From: Cellvibrio sp. OA-2007 | GTDB lineage: Bacteria > Pseudomonadota > Gammaproteobacteria > Pseudomonadales > Cellvibrionaceae | Length of the DNA: 64,000 nt | Direction of reading: 5' to 3' | Assembly (NCBI RefSeq): GCF_000953825.1 | Contig: NZ_BBUL01000090.1 | Location: 1 to 64,000, forward strand | Shown: in pieces, positions 1 to 7,723 of the stretch | Position numbering within the stretch: the stretch's first letter is position 1 | How the letters are laid out: each line of letters begins with the position of its first letter | Notes under the pieces: model-generated | Seen by the model: only the letters and a program-made list of their open reading frames with translations | Told to the model about the DNA's origin: nothing | Database searches by the model: none | Program-made: the position numbers and the translations under genes

Positions 1-38
1 AGGTGTCCGATATTCGCGGTAGGGATCAGGGGACACCT
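1..38. repeat. 8-bp inverted repeat at the window edge
   Basis: AGGTGTCC at 1-8 and GGACACCT at 31-38 form a perfect inverted repeat with 22 bases between. The left arm touches the window edge, so the repeat may be longer. It could be a terminator-like hairpin, the end of a mobile sequence or a REP-like palindrome; the sequence alone does not decide. Confidence 0.4.
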
Positions 39-175
39 GAATACAGCTCCTCCAATCTTTGTGCTGCGCGCTGTAATTTCTGTTGCCACTCCAAGCGATC
101 CCTTGCTCTTTCTTCTGGTGTCATAGACTGTTCTAGCTCTTTTATAAGCTTATGGAAATCAGCTAAACCGTTCAT
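26..175 (-). CDS. small helical protein of unknown function (49 aa)
   Basis: A short open frame with an ATG at 175 and a TGA at 26. AAGG lies about nine bases before the ATG. The product is rich in Glu, Arg, Leu and Gln and looks like one long amphipathic helix (MTPEERARDRLEWQQKLQ in the middle). I do not recognise a family. It lies at the left of the integrated element, on the same strand as the element's other genes, which supports it being a real cargo or control gene. It could also be a chance frame, because its last codons run into the inverted repeat at 1-38. Confidence 0.4.
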   Translation of the reverse strand: MNGLADFHKLIKELEQSMTPEERARDRLEWQQKLQRAAQRLEELYSGVP

Positions 176-609
176 CACTTAATACCTTATCGATTGCTAC
201 GCAAATCAAATTCATGGTGATCGGGAAGGGTAAGCTCTCTCCCCCCCCGTGCAAATTCTGCACCCCCTACCCGCCTGGATCATTTGCACAAATAATCACC
301 ACTTAATGCAAGAGTCAACCATTCGGACCCCATTGTTCAGCCATCATTTGTGAAGCTTGGAAAGGTTTAGGGTGAAACAGCCGAGAAAATCTGTCGTCCC
401 CCGTGCAAATTTTGCCCCCCCTCCCACAAACTTTTGTTTAAAAATGCGGCGTCAACTACAAAATCATATGAGCAGCGATATTTGTGACAATTTGAGGATT
501 TCAAAATTACAACCGAGTTTCACCGAGTTTTTCAACCAAACGATAGTCCAAAGACGACTAATACCGCATCTCGGCTGAACTTGCACGACTCACTCTAACC
601 ATTTTTATT
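176..609. other. gene-poor stretch of the island with C-rich repeats
   Basis: About 430 bases without a convincing gene. A 73-codon plus frame at 357-578 runs through the repeats, has low-complexity content and was not accepted. The stretch holds the paired C-rich repeats described separately and an inverted GTGCAAAT copy (ATTTGCAC at 282-289). It may be a control or replication region of the element. Confidence 0.5.
244..428. repeat. paired C-rich repeats with a GTGCAAATTYTG core
   Basis: Two similar units of about 30 bases lie near 245-275 and 398-428. Each has a run of C, then GTGCAAATTCTG (249-260) or GTGCAAATTTTG (403-414), then another run of C. In the first unit GTGCA-AATTC-TGCAC is a perfect palindrome with a 5-base centre. 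A third GTGCAAATTTTG lies at 1914-1925 inside the replication-like gene, and an inverted GTGCAAAT at 282-289. The pattern resembles binding sites (iterons or integrase arm sites) for a protein made by the element. Confidence 0.5.
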
Positions 610-1176
610 CTACCTCTCAGCTAAATTGGTTTTTCTTGGTCCACCCTCTCCACGATTAGTCAATCCCAGTTCGAGCGCTAGTTCTACTAGCGGTGCAAGT
701 TGGGTGTCCGCGACAAAGCTTTCAGAGCATTGATGTAATTTTGCATGCGCTTTTATCGCCTCGATGGTTTCCGCACGTAGATAGCAGGTAAATTTAGACT
801 TCGCCACTTTGCGTCCTTTCTCGAATGGGGTGTACCCCTTGTCTGTTGAGATACATTTTTCACAAAGACATTTTTTGGTATCACCTAGTGGGCCAACATC
901 AAATTCAGCATGCATACAATTCATACATTGCATATATGGATGATTCACCGATGAAACAGTCTTTCTTTGCAATTTACGGTAGAGAGGGGTACTACAGTGC
1001 CTACACAAATCTTTGGTCTTTATAGATTTAATTTTGGCCTTTAACAACTTGTGTATTTTTATTTTGAAATGCTTAAGGATATCTTTCAATTTTTTACCAG
1101 ATTCACACTGAAGAAAAAACTCCTCCATCTGCTCATCAGTTAAATCAGCAAGCTCTTCTATTTCATATTTATTCAT
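610..1176 (-). CDS. zinc-ribbon-like protein of unknown function
   Basis: A 188-residue protein from the ATG at 1176 (AGG six bases upstream); an upstream in-frame codon at 1212 is less likely. The N-terminal third is acidic and then Lys-rich (LKDILKHFKIKIHKLLKAK), possibly a helix-turn-helix or coiled region. The middle holds three cysteine pairs (CRHC, CMNC, and CLCEKC), the layout of one or two zinc ribbons. The C-terminal part (LRAETIEAIKAHAKLHQCSES) resembles a short helical dimerisation module. Zinc ribbons of this kind often bind DNA or RNA, so a regulatory or replication-accessory role is plausible; no family is recognised. It follows the Gp2-like gene on the same strand and is AT-rich like the rest of the element. 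Confidence 0.55.
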   Translation of the reverse strand: MNKYEIEELADLTDEQMEEFFLQCESGKKLKDILKHFKIKIHKLLKAKIKSIKTKDLCRHCSTPLYRKLQRKTVSSVNHPYMQCMNCMHAEFDVGPLGDTKKCLCEKCISTDKGYTPFEKGRKVAKSKFTCYLRAETIEAIKAHAKLHQCSESFVADTQLAPLVELALELGLTNRGEGGPRKTNLAER

Positions 1177-1371
1177 AAATAACCTATAAATTGATAATTT
1201 TTGGTAACCCAACTAATCATTAATAAAATTGTCAATAGCCGTAGAAATAAGTAATTAGTTTTATAATGATAAAAACCTTTATAAACGTATACGGCTATAA
1301 ATAAACGGCTAAAGATATTAATTAACACTAAAATTTTTTTAAATATATTAAAAATCGGAATAGATAGATTT
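1177..1371. other. AT-rich gap between the two island genes
   Basis: About 195 strongly AT-rich bases. A minus frame at 1173-1448 spans it but encodes a Phe/Ile/Tyr-rich product typical of translated AT-rich noncoding DNA and overlaps the end of the next gene. It probably carries the promoter of the zinc-ribbon gene. Confidence 0.4.
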
Positions 1372-1935
1372 TTATGCAAATGCGATTCTACTAGTTCCGT
1401 AATTTTTTCTCGTCGCGCCACCGCTATCTTTACCTCGCCCTTTTGCAAAATAAGAAACCCTCAAAACTACCAATTGCACCGCATTGAAATCATCACGTTT
1501 GATCCGATAATAACAATTACGGGGAATCCAGGCCGTACCATCCATGAACTCCCAGACCTCTTTAACCATTTCCAGCAGGTAGTGTGGATGCTGTACCTTG
1601 CTGCCATCCAAAAGAATCGCAAAATGATAGTGGGGATTATCCGACTGTTCTTGCTCCCTAACCCATAGGTAGCCAATTCGTTTTACCTTGTAACCTGTCT
1701 CGATGCGACCAAACAATTGCCGGATAAAAACCGAAATGCGTTTGTTATTCAATGGGTTTCCTTGTTGGTGTAAATCAAAGCGTAGCAAAAACACTTTATG
1801 ATGATGAGAGAGCATGGCCAAGACCTGCCCAATCATTTGCTTAACCATCTTCGTATAAAAGCCACATTTTTTTGAATAGATACGCCATGTTGCCCCATGA
1901 CAAGTGCAAATTTTGGAGTAACTGATATAGGACAT
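1372..1935 (-). CDS. inovirus Gp2-like / YagK-YfjJ C-terminal domain protein (predicted replication protein)
   Basis: A 187-residue protein of the family found in filamentous-phage-like prophages and P4-like islands (inovirus-type Gp2, YagK/YfjJ C-terminal domain). The N-terminal segment (WRIYSKKCGFYTKM) and the core (KVFLLRFDLH, then IGYLWVREQEQ, then HYHFAILLDG) follow the family pattern as I know it. HYH fits the histidine-hydrophobe-histidine metal-binding motif of rolling-circle replication proteins. Family members are thought to act in replication of the element; this is inferred, not tested. A perfect DnaA-box-like TGTGGATAA lies about 60 bases upstream. The start at 1935 keeps the conserved N-terminal segment. 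Confidence 0.7.
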   Translation of the reverse strand: MSYISYSKICTCHGATWRIYSKKCGFYTKMVKQMIGQVLAMLSHHHKVFLLRFDLHQQGNPLNNKRISVFIRQLFGRIETGYKVKRIGYLWVREQEQSDNPHYHFAILLDGSKVQHPHYLLEMVKEVWEFMDGTAWIPRNCYYRIKRDDFNAVQLVVLRVSYFAKGRGKDSGGATRKNYGTSRIAFA

Positions 1936-2242
1936 AATAAATACATAGATTTGAGGGATATATTATTAATATACCCAGTTTAAAATTAGTATCTGTGGAT
2001 AACTTAAACCCGCATTTCATAAGCTTATCGCGCAGTTTGATTTAAAGAATATGGGGTAAAAAATCGCAAATCGTGTTCAATGACATCCAAGACACTATTT
2101 AAGCCATTGATCCAACTGATAATTCAGCGCTGATTCGCGATATTTTTTCCCTACTTTTCTGCACTATCAAAAACCACCAAAATGCGCAGTAACGATACAA
2201 GTTGTCGGCTATTTGTCGTTGCGCACCAAGATGTAAAAACAA
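1936..2242. other. AT-rich intergenic region of the island with a DnaA-box-like site
   Basis: About 300 bases with no gene. It has an AT-rich, partly palindromic run near 1960-1975 and TGTGGATAA at 1994-2002, identical to the complement of the E. coli DnaA box consensus. Lying just upstream of a predicted replication gene, it is a candidate origin and/or promoter region. Confidence 0.4.
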
Positions 2243-2506
2243 TTACATAAGTGCACTTTTTCGCTGATCAATTAATCGACTTACAAGCTCACGCAACTCA
2301 TCACCACTACATCCGGCAATCATCGCACCGAGAATTGCATCGGTTTCATGCGCGAGCCAACCCACAGCTCTTGCACCTAGCGCGATTGGAGGAACAAAAA
2401 GATTTTGCTTAATTCGCAAATGGAGGGTGGAGCGCGAAAAGCCAGTTTTAGCCAAGACTTCTGGTTTGCGCTCGATACGATAGAGGGGAGGATTTAATTG
2501 TTTCAT
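2243..2506 (-). CDS. AlpA-family transcriptional regulator
   Basis: An 87-residue protein. Its first half (YRIERKPEVLAKTGFSRSTL) matches the winged-helix/MerR-like AlpA fold: the recognition helix begins with the S-R-S-T-L segment, followed by a wing (PPIALGARAVGW) and a conserved W. AlpA-type proteins in P4-like and satellite elements control integrase and excision genes, often as excisionase-like activators. Here it sits between the integrase side and the replication-like gene, on the same strand, the usual place for a control gene. The tail after about residue 55 is not diagnostic. Confidence 0.8.
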   Translation of the reverse strand: MKQLNPPLYRIERKPEVLAKTGFSRSTLHLRIKQNLFVPPIALGARAVGWLAHETDAILGAMIAGCSGDELRELVSRLIDQRKSALM

Positions 2507-2635
2507 AAGATTTCATTACCTTTAAATACGTGCAATAGCACAGGAGCAGAAATCTTATTGCGGAAATGATTTACTCTTGGAAAATGTCAAAAACTACTTT
2601 GACATGTCAAACTATTTTTCATCAACCCTATTGAC

Positions 2636-3367
2636 TTAACGATCAAAATTAAAACTTCGTTGTATTTTTCCAAGTACGTGCCCCAATCGGGATAATCCAA
2701 AACCATTGTCTACACCACCCTGCATTGCGAATCGCTGTATTAGCAGAGTTTTTATAGCACTGATATTGGGAGTACCACCACGCTTTAAATTCCTTTGTTT
2801 GCTCGATAGCAAGTCCATAGTGACAAACAAATACAAAGCCAATTGATGGGTGGATGGAATTTCGTCAATAGCGCTGGAGTCACGAAACTCGATAATTGCC
2901 TTGTTCAAATCTGAACTGACTGGCCCCCAATCTACATGCTGAACCACGGTCACACTGGCTAAGCTTTGTTCAAACTCATTGCGAATACTCTCGACGCTGA
3001 ATTTTCCGCCAGCAGCCGGTGAATTACTTTTCTCAAGGTATATAGCGAGCATGCACCCAAGCACTTTCTGTAAGCTCTCAGATCTCATGTTGAGCGATAT
3101 TTGCAAATGCCGCTGATTACCTGGCTCGATGGTGCGCTGAAGATATTTAATGTTGTTGCGCAATAATTTTAGATTTGCTTCATCTTCGGCGGAAAGTGAA
3201 CCGCTCTTCAAACCCAAATCTTTTACCGTTCTTTTTGCCGAGAACAGTTCATAGAACAGGTCGAACTCGCTCAAGCCTTCTACTTTGCCATCTACGATAC
3301 GCTTTAGTTCATCCTTATTTTGGGGAAAAGGAAAATCCGCCAACATTTTTAATTGTTGGTCATACAT
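2636..3367 (-). CDS. hypothetical island protein (243 aa)
   Basis: I do not recognise this 243-residue protein. It is soluble, with no signal peptide, membrane segment or metal-binding motif, and reads as mainly helical. Residues 60-90 have an acidic then basic pattern (SAEDEANLKLLRNNIKYLQR) and the C-terminal 60 residues are basic (SSKQRNLKRGG, IQRFAMQGG, LGKIQRSFNFDR). It lies between the AlpA-type regulator and the integrase, separated by about 130 and 90 bases, on the same strand. That position is often taken by anti-phage or cargo genes in P4-like islands, but nothing in the sequence supports a specific function. Confidence 0.6.
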   Translation of the reverse strand: MYDQQLKMLADFPFPQNKDELKRIVDGKVEGLSEFDLFYELFSAKRTVKDLGLKSGSLSAEDEANLKLLRNNIKYLQRTIEPGNQRHLQISLNMRSESLQKVLGCMLAIYLEKSNSPAAGGKFSVESIRNEFEQSLASVTVVQHVDWGPVSSDLNKAIIEFRDSSAIDEIPSTHQLALYLFVTMDLLSSKQRNLKRGGTPNISAIKTLLIQRFAMQGGVDNGFGLSRLGHVLGKIQRSFNFDR

Positions 3368-3456
3368 AAAATTCAGCTCGATGTTGAGAAAAACGAAACT
3401 CGAAAATAAATACCCTACAGCCTGTATCTATTTTCGAGGGTGTACGCAGGTAGAAT

Positions 3457-4662
3457 TTAATTACCATTTTTTAGCTGATCTAAGTAATCAGCCCAAGACT
3501 GCATCATTTGCTTACGCTCAGGCAGATACTTGGTGCGGTTGTAAGCGCGCCCATTAGCATCTTTTACAGCGTGAGCTAGCTGCTGTTCGATAAAATCCAC
3601 TCGGAAACCAAGAGTTTCATCCAGCAAGGTGCGAGCCGTCGCCCTAAAGCCGTGAGGAGTGACTTGCTCGCTGCTGTAACCCATAGTGCGAATCGCTGAT
3701 AACACACCATTTTCTGACAGCGGCTTTCCTCCGCGCCTCCCACTGGGAAACACATACTGCCCAGTTCCTGTGACCAGTCGCAGTTCGCGCAAAATGTCCA
3801 AAGCTTGTCTTGGAAGCGGCACTACATGTGGCTGCCGCATTTTCATCTTCTCAGCCGGTATTTCCCATACTTCTTGATCCCAGTCGATCTCGCTCCATTC
3901 CATGTGACGCATTTCGCCGGGGCGCTGAAATAACATAGGCGTTAATACCAAAGCAGCCTTCACCTCTGGGGAACCTTGATAGCTGTCAGCTCCTTTCAAA
4001 AAAGTCGCCAACTCAGATGGGTTAATAATTGCTGCTCTGTTTTTAGGCTTAGCGATAATCAGTGCGCCAGTAAGATCTTGCGAAATATCGCGCTCCGCTC
4101 GCCCTGTGGAAACGGCAAAACGCAGGACTTGGCTAGCTACTCGCTTAGCCCGATTGGCAGTTTCGTGCGCGCCAGCCTTTTCGATTAGACGCAAAGCCGA
4201 AAGCAGCTGGACAGGTTTGATTTCGGATATAGGTAGGTTACCAATGACAGGATTGAGCTTGTCTCGCAGAATCCATTCAATTTTATCAATAGTGACTTTG
4301 GCAGCCCCCTCCTGAGTTCGTTTATCAATAAACTCGTCTCCAACTCCCGAGAAGGTATTGGCCTGTGAAAACTGCTTTGCCAGCTTTATCTGCTTTTTTA
4401 CCAAACCAGGGTCTTTGTCCTCTGCCAGCTGAAGCTTAGCATCGCGCATCTTTTCTCTCGCTTGCGCGATACTCACAACAGGATAGACCCCAAGCGCGAG
4501 CTTCTTTTCTTTGCCAGCAAACCGATACTTCAATCGCCAGTACTTCGCACCAGTCGCAGTTACCTCCAAGTACAAGCCTCCCCCATCAGATAGCTTGTAT
4601 GTTTTATCGAGAGGCTTTGCCTTTTTTACCGCAGTGTCGGTCAGTTTATTTACTACAGCCAT
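3457..4662 (-). CDS. P4-type tyrosine integrase
   Basis: A 401-residue site-specific recombinase that would integrate and excise the island. Residues about 1-85 form the arm-type DNA-binding domain (DUF4102: LSDGGGLYLEVTATGAKYWR), 100-190 the SAM-like core-binding domain, and 210-390 the catalytic domain. Catalytic residues are visible: R in MLFQRPGEMR, H and R in TPHGFRATART, H in LAHAVKD and the nucleophile Y in GRAYNRTKYL. Length and order are normal for intact P4-type integrases. The gene starts about 155 bases from the 3' end of the tRNA-Leu gene, the expected geometry for insertion at a tRNA 3' end. The start is an ATG at 4662 with a G-rich run before it. Confidence 0.93.
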   Translation of the reverse strand: MAVVNKLTDTAVKKAKPLDKTYKLSDGGGLYLEVTATGAKYWRLKYRFAGKEKKLALGVYPVVSIAQAREKMRDAKLQLAEDKDPGLVKKQIKLAKQFSQANTFSGVGDEFIDKRTQEGAAKVTIDKIEWILRDKLNPVIGNLPISEIKPVQLLSALRLIEKAGAHETANRAKRVASQVLRFAVSTGRAERDISQDLTGALIIAKPKNRAAIINPSELATFLKGADSYQGSPEVKAALVLTPMLFQRPGEMRHMEWSEIDWDQEVWEIPAEKMKMRQPHVVPLPRQALDILRELRLVTGTGQYVFPSGRRGGKPLSENGVLSAIRTMGYSSEQVTPHGFRATARTLLDETLGFRVDFIEQQLAHAVKDANGRAYNRTKYLPERKQMMQSWADYLDQLKNGN

Positions 4663-4664
4663 GA

Positions 4665-4713
4665 TGCCCCCATACCTCTTTTTAATGCCCCCTTTTGTGC
4701 CCCCAATTGGGGG
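4665..4713. promoter_or_regulatory. repeats in the integrase upstream region
   Basis: Three direct TGCCCCC repeats lie at 4665-4671, 4686-4692 and 4698-4704. The last is part of a perfect palindrome, CCCCC-AATT-GGGGG at 4700-4713. The cluster lies between the integrase start and the tRNA 3' end, where integrase arm sites, excisionase sites and the integrase promoter are expected. Confidence 0.45.
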
Positions 4714-4761
4714 TAGCTTCTATTGGTTTTTATAGGATGATATAGGAACTCCAGAAAGCAA

Positions 4762-4784
4762 AAAGCCCCGATTTACGGGGCTTT
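4762..4784 (-). terminator. intrinsic terminator downstream of tRNA-Leu
   Basis: A hairpin with stem AAAGCCCCG / CGGGGCTTT. Read on the minus strand it is followed by a short T run, so it would end the tRNA-Leu transcript before the integrase gene. Confidence 0.7.
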
Positions 4785-4817
4785 AGGGATGTTTTGGGAA
4801 GTCATCAAACTTTCTTT

Positions 4818-4902
4818 TGGTGCCCTGGGCCGGACTCGAACCGGCACAGCATTCGCCACTACGACCTCAACATAGCGTGTCTACCAATTCCACCACCGGG
4901 GC
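4818..4902 (-). tRNA. tRNA-Leu(GAG)
   Basis: An 85-base tRNA with encoded CCA (complement of TGG at 4818-4820). The T arm GCCGG-TTCGAGT-CCGGC, the long class II variable arm, and the anticodon stem CTATG/CGTAG around loop TTGAGGT give anticodon GAG (Leu, CUC/CUU codons). The acceptor stem pairs GCCCCGG with CCAGGGC and so has one C-A mismatch at the fifth pair. The 3' end faces the integrase gene, marking this tRNA as the insertion site of the island. Confidence 0.95.
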
Positions 4903-4915
4903 ATTAAACTCTAGA

Positions 4916-5329
4916 TTACTCTTTCTTTTCTTCTGGTTGCGCGGCTACATCGTCAGCAGCTGGAGCAACTTGCGATTCTACAGCAGGAACATCCGATACA
5001 GTAGCGGCTGGCACTTCACTCGCAGGAACGTCAGAAGCTGAGGGAACTTCTTGTTGCTGCGCAGCTGGGATAACCAAACCTTGTGTTGCTACTTTAGAAT
5101 GATTTTTTGCAATAATCGCCAAACCAAAACTAGTGCAAAAAAATACGGTGGCGATTATCCAGGTTGCACGAGTAAAAAAGTTACCGCTACCTTCACTACC
5201 GAATACAGTTTGCGAAGCGCCAGCACCGAAAGATGCACCAGCTGCTGCGCCTTTACCTTGTTGCAATAAAATCAAACCGATAATGACTAATGCAGCAAGC
5301 GAATGAACAATAAGTACTAATTTTTCCAT
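4916..5329 (-). CDS. secG: protein-export membrane protein SecG
   Basis: Small subunit of the SecYEG translocon in the inner membrane; it assists SecA-driven export. The 137 residues hold two membrane segments (about 3-22 and 52-72) around the conserved loop with LLQQGKGAAAGASFGAGAS. After residue 75 there is an Ala/Val/Glu-rich tail that is longer than in many SecG proteins but common in gammaproteobacteria. The gene follows tpiA and precedes tRNA-Leu, the usual secG-tRNA-Leu order. ATG at 5329 with AGAAG upstream. Confidence 0.96.
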   Translation of the reverse strand: MEKLVLIVHSLAALVIIGLILLQQGKGAAAGASFGAGASQTVFGSEGSGNFFTRATWIIATVFFCTSFGLAIIAKNHSKVATQGLVIPAAQQQEVPSASDVPASEVPAATVSDVPAVESQVAPAADDVAAQPEEKKE

Positions 5330-5371
5330 TACGAACTTCTCTATTAAGCGCTTAGTGCTTGGCTGGTGAAA

Positions 5372-6133
5372 TTAATCTGCAGCCTTACAGATTGCTAAAA
5401 ACTCGTCAGCGTCTAAAGATGCACCGCCGAGTAAGGCACCGTCTATATCAGGCAATGCAAATAACTGCTGTGCATTGTGCGCCTTAACGCTACCACCGTA
5501 TAAAATTCTCACTTCGCTAGCCAATTCTTCTAGCTGTGCACGCATGAAACGATGCACCTCTTCTGCCTGTTCTGGCGTGGCTGTCTTACCTGTACCCACT
5601 GCCCATACAGGCTCATAAGCAAGCACTGCATGTTTAAATACTGCTTTGCCTGTATATGCAAAAACGGCACTGAGCTGTCGACTAATCGTTTCTAAATGGC
5701 GCCCCTGCTCACGGTCCTGCAAGGATTCACCTACACAAAGTATCGGAATCAAACCAGCTCTCTGCACAGCGGCAAATTGGTGAGCAACTTGCTCATCCGT
5801 CTCGCTCCGCATTCGGCGGCGCTCATTGTGACCAATTATTACAAATTTGCAATCCAAATCTGCAAGCATTGATCCAGAAACTTCACCTGTGTAAGCACCG
5901 CTATCATGCTCACTAACAGTTTGTGCGCCCAATAATATTGTCGAACCAGACAACACGCTATTGGCGTGCATCAAATATGGAAAGGGCGGACAAATAACAA
6001 CTTCAGCACTGTGCTCACCTTGCCAACCAGCCACTACCTTGGCCAACAACTCTGCATTTTCACGCAGATTTCCATTCATTTTCCAGTTGCCAACCACCAG
6101 TTGGCGACGCTTGGCGTTACTTGCTTTGTTCAA
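5372..6133 (-). CDS. tpiA: triosephosphate isomerase
   Basis: Interconverts dihydroxyacetone phosphate and glyceraldehyde 3-phosphate in glycolysis; cytosolic. Seen: NWKMNG with the catalytic Lys, GHNERR with the catalytic His, AYEPVWAVGTGKTAT with the catalytic Glu and flexible loop 6, and the phosphate-binding YGGSVK. The usual GHSERR reads GHNERR here. The open frame reaches 6163, but the first possible codon there is a TTG with no site, whereas the TTG at 6133 has GGAGG eight bases upstream and gives 253 residues, the family length. It lies between secG and glmM. Confidence 0.95.
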   Translation of the reverse strand: MNKASNAKRRQLVVGNWKMNGNLRENAELLAKVVAGWQGEHSAEVVICPPFPYLMHANSVLSGSTILLGAQTVSEHDSGAYTGEVSGSMLADLDCKFVIIGHNERRRMRSETDEQVAHQFAAVQRAGLIPILCVGESLQDREQGRHLETISRQLSAVFAYTGKAVFKHAVLAYEPVWAVGTGKTATPEQAEEVHRFMRAQLEELASEVRILYGGSVKAHNAQQLFALPDIDGALLGGASLDADEFLAICKAAD

Positions 6134-6141
6134 CAGCAATA

Positions 6142-6148
6142 CCTCCCC
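6142..6148 (-). promoter_or_regulatory. ribosome-binding site deciding the tpiA start
   Basis: GGGGAGG on the minus strand, eight bases before the TTG at 6133. It supports a TTG start rather than the longer frame from 6163. Confidence 0.6.
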
Positions 6149-6351
6149 CAAAGCGGGCGCCAATGTTAGCTAAGATGATTTCAACATACAACCGAATCTT
6201 CGCTTACACCCTGATTTTTATCTGTTTTTTTGTGCGCTCACCGATATTTCTGCACAAGTCACGCACTACCTGAATACAAAACATGCACCTCGACCAGTTT
6301 TCAAACGCGGATCTTAATTGTATTTTTAACTGATAGACATGCCTTGTGGCA

Positions 6352-7689
6352 TTAGGCAAGCGCGGCTTCTACAGTTGCCGCCAACTCCTGGGCGAGCTCT
6401 TTAACTTGATTCTTATCTTCCCCCTCAACCATAACCCTTACAACAGGTTCAGTGCCTGATGGCCGCAAAAGCACCCGCCCTGTTCCCGCAAGCTTGTCCT
6501 CTGTTAGTTTTACTGCCTTTTGCACAACATCGTTACTGCTTAAATCTACACGCTTGGCCATGTGCACATTGATCATGACCTGAGGCAACTTATTCATCGC
6601 TTTCTTAATGCGATGCAATGAGTCCCCCATAGTAGTAACAGCCAATAAAACTTGAAGTGCAGAGATAATGCCGTCACCTGTAGTAGTTACATTGCTGCAA
6701 ACAATATGGCCTGAGTTTTCACCACCCAAACGCCAACCGTTACTGCGCATCATTTCGATCACATAGCGATCACCCACTTTGGCGCGCGCAAAAGGAACAT
6801 TCAGTTTTTTAAGACCCAATTCAAAACCAAAGTTACTCATTAAGGTGCCGACAACACCATCACAACCGCCTGCATATTCCTGTTGATAAGCGGCGATAAT
6901 GTAAAGCAATTCATCGCCATCAACTAATTCACCCTTGTGATCCACAAATACGACACGATCGCCGTCGCCATCAAATGCGATGCCAATATCCGCACCTAAT
7001 TCCACTACTTTTTCTTGCAGCGCTTCCGGTTTGGTTGAACCGCAACTGCGATTAATATTGGTGCCATTGGGCTCAACAAACAGCGAAGTAACATGTGCGC
7101 CCAACTCGGTAAATACATCGGGGGCGATGTTATAGGTCGCACCATTAGCGCAATCCAAAACGATATGCATGCCCTTGAGGTTAAACCCCCAAGGCATTGT
7201 CCCTTTACAGAATTCGATATAACGTCCCGACGCATCGGCAATCCGGCGCGCCTTGCCCAGTTTTTCGCCGGTAAACATAGGTTTTTCCAGCTGCGCTTCG
7301 ATTAGTGTTTCCAACTCATCAGGAAGTTTGCTGCCGTTACCACCGAAAAATTTAATGCCGTTGTCGACATAACTATTATGCGACGCGCTGATGACTATAC
7401 CTGCCTGTGCCTTGAAGGTACGGGTGAGATAAGCGACACCAGGCGTAGGCATTGGGCCCAACAAACCAACATCAACACCCGCATTAATCAACCCGGCCTG
7501 CAAGGCAGACTCAAACATATAGCCCGAAATACGCGTATCTTTGCCGATCAGAATCATATTTTGGCCATCAAAACGATCCTTGAGCACGCAGCCTGCAGCC
7601 CAACCTAACTTGAGCATAAAATCCGGGGTGATTGGCGCTTCACCGACCAAACCACGAATACCATCAGTACCAAAATACTTGCGCGACAT
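6352..7689 (-). CDS. glmM: phosphoglucosamine mutase
   Basis: Converts glucosamine 6-phosphate to glucosamine 1-phosphate, an early step towards UDP-GlcNAc for peptidoglycan and LPS. The 445 residues are family length. Seen: the N-terminal YFGTDGIRG, the active-site phosphoserine loop GIVISASHN, the Mg-binding DGDGDR and the C-terminal [10 protein letters not shown] phosphate-binding loop. The gene sits between folP and tpiA, the standard folP-glmM-tpiA-secG order. ATG at 7689. Confidence 0.97.
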   Translation of the reverse strand: MSRKYFGTDGIRGLVGEAPITPDFMLKLGWAAGCVLKDRFDGQNMILIGKDTRISGYMFESALQAGLINAGVDVGLLGPMPTPGVAYLTRTFKAQAGIVISASHNSYVDNGIKFFGGNGSKLPDELETLIEAQLEKPMFTGEKLGKARRIADASGRYIEFCKGTMPWGFNLKGMHIVLDCANGATYNIAPDVFTELGAHVTSLFVEPNGTNINRSCGSTKPEALQEKVVELGADIGIAFDGDGDRVVFVDHKGELVDGDELLYIIAAYQQEYAGGCDGVVGTLMSNFGFELGLKKLNVPFARAKVGDRYVIEMMRSNGWRLGGENSGHIVCSNVTTTGDGIISALQVLLAVTTMGDSLHRIKKAMNKLPQVMINVHMAKRVDLSSNDVVQKAVKLTEDKLAGTGRVLLRPSGTEPVVRVMVEGEDKNQVKELAQELAATVEAALA

Positions 7690-7723
7690 AATGTCTTACT
7701 CCGCTAACAATAATTACGCTGGG

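Noticed and set aside
357-578. 73-codon plus-strand frame in the island
   Set aside because: It runs through the C-rich repeats, its product is low-complexity and has no recognisable pattern, and no good ribosome-binding site is seen.
1173-1448. 91-codon minus frame
   Set aside because: It overlaps the Gp2-like gene and translates an AT-rich gap; the composition is that of noncoding DNA.
1-4800. Second copy of the tRNA-Leu 3' end (other att site)
   Set aside because: No copy of the TGCCCTGGGC-type end is present, so the left att site, if any, lies outside the window.
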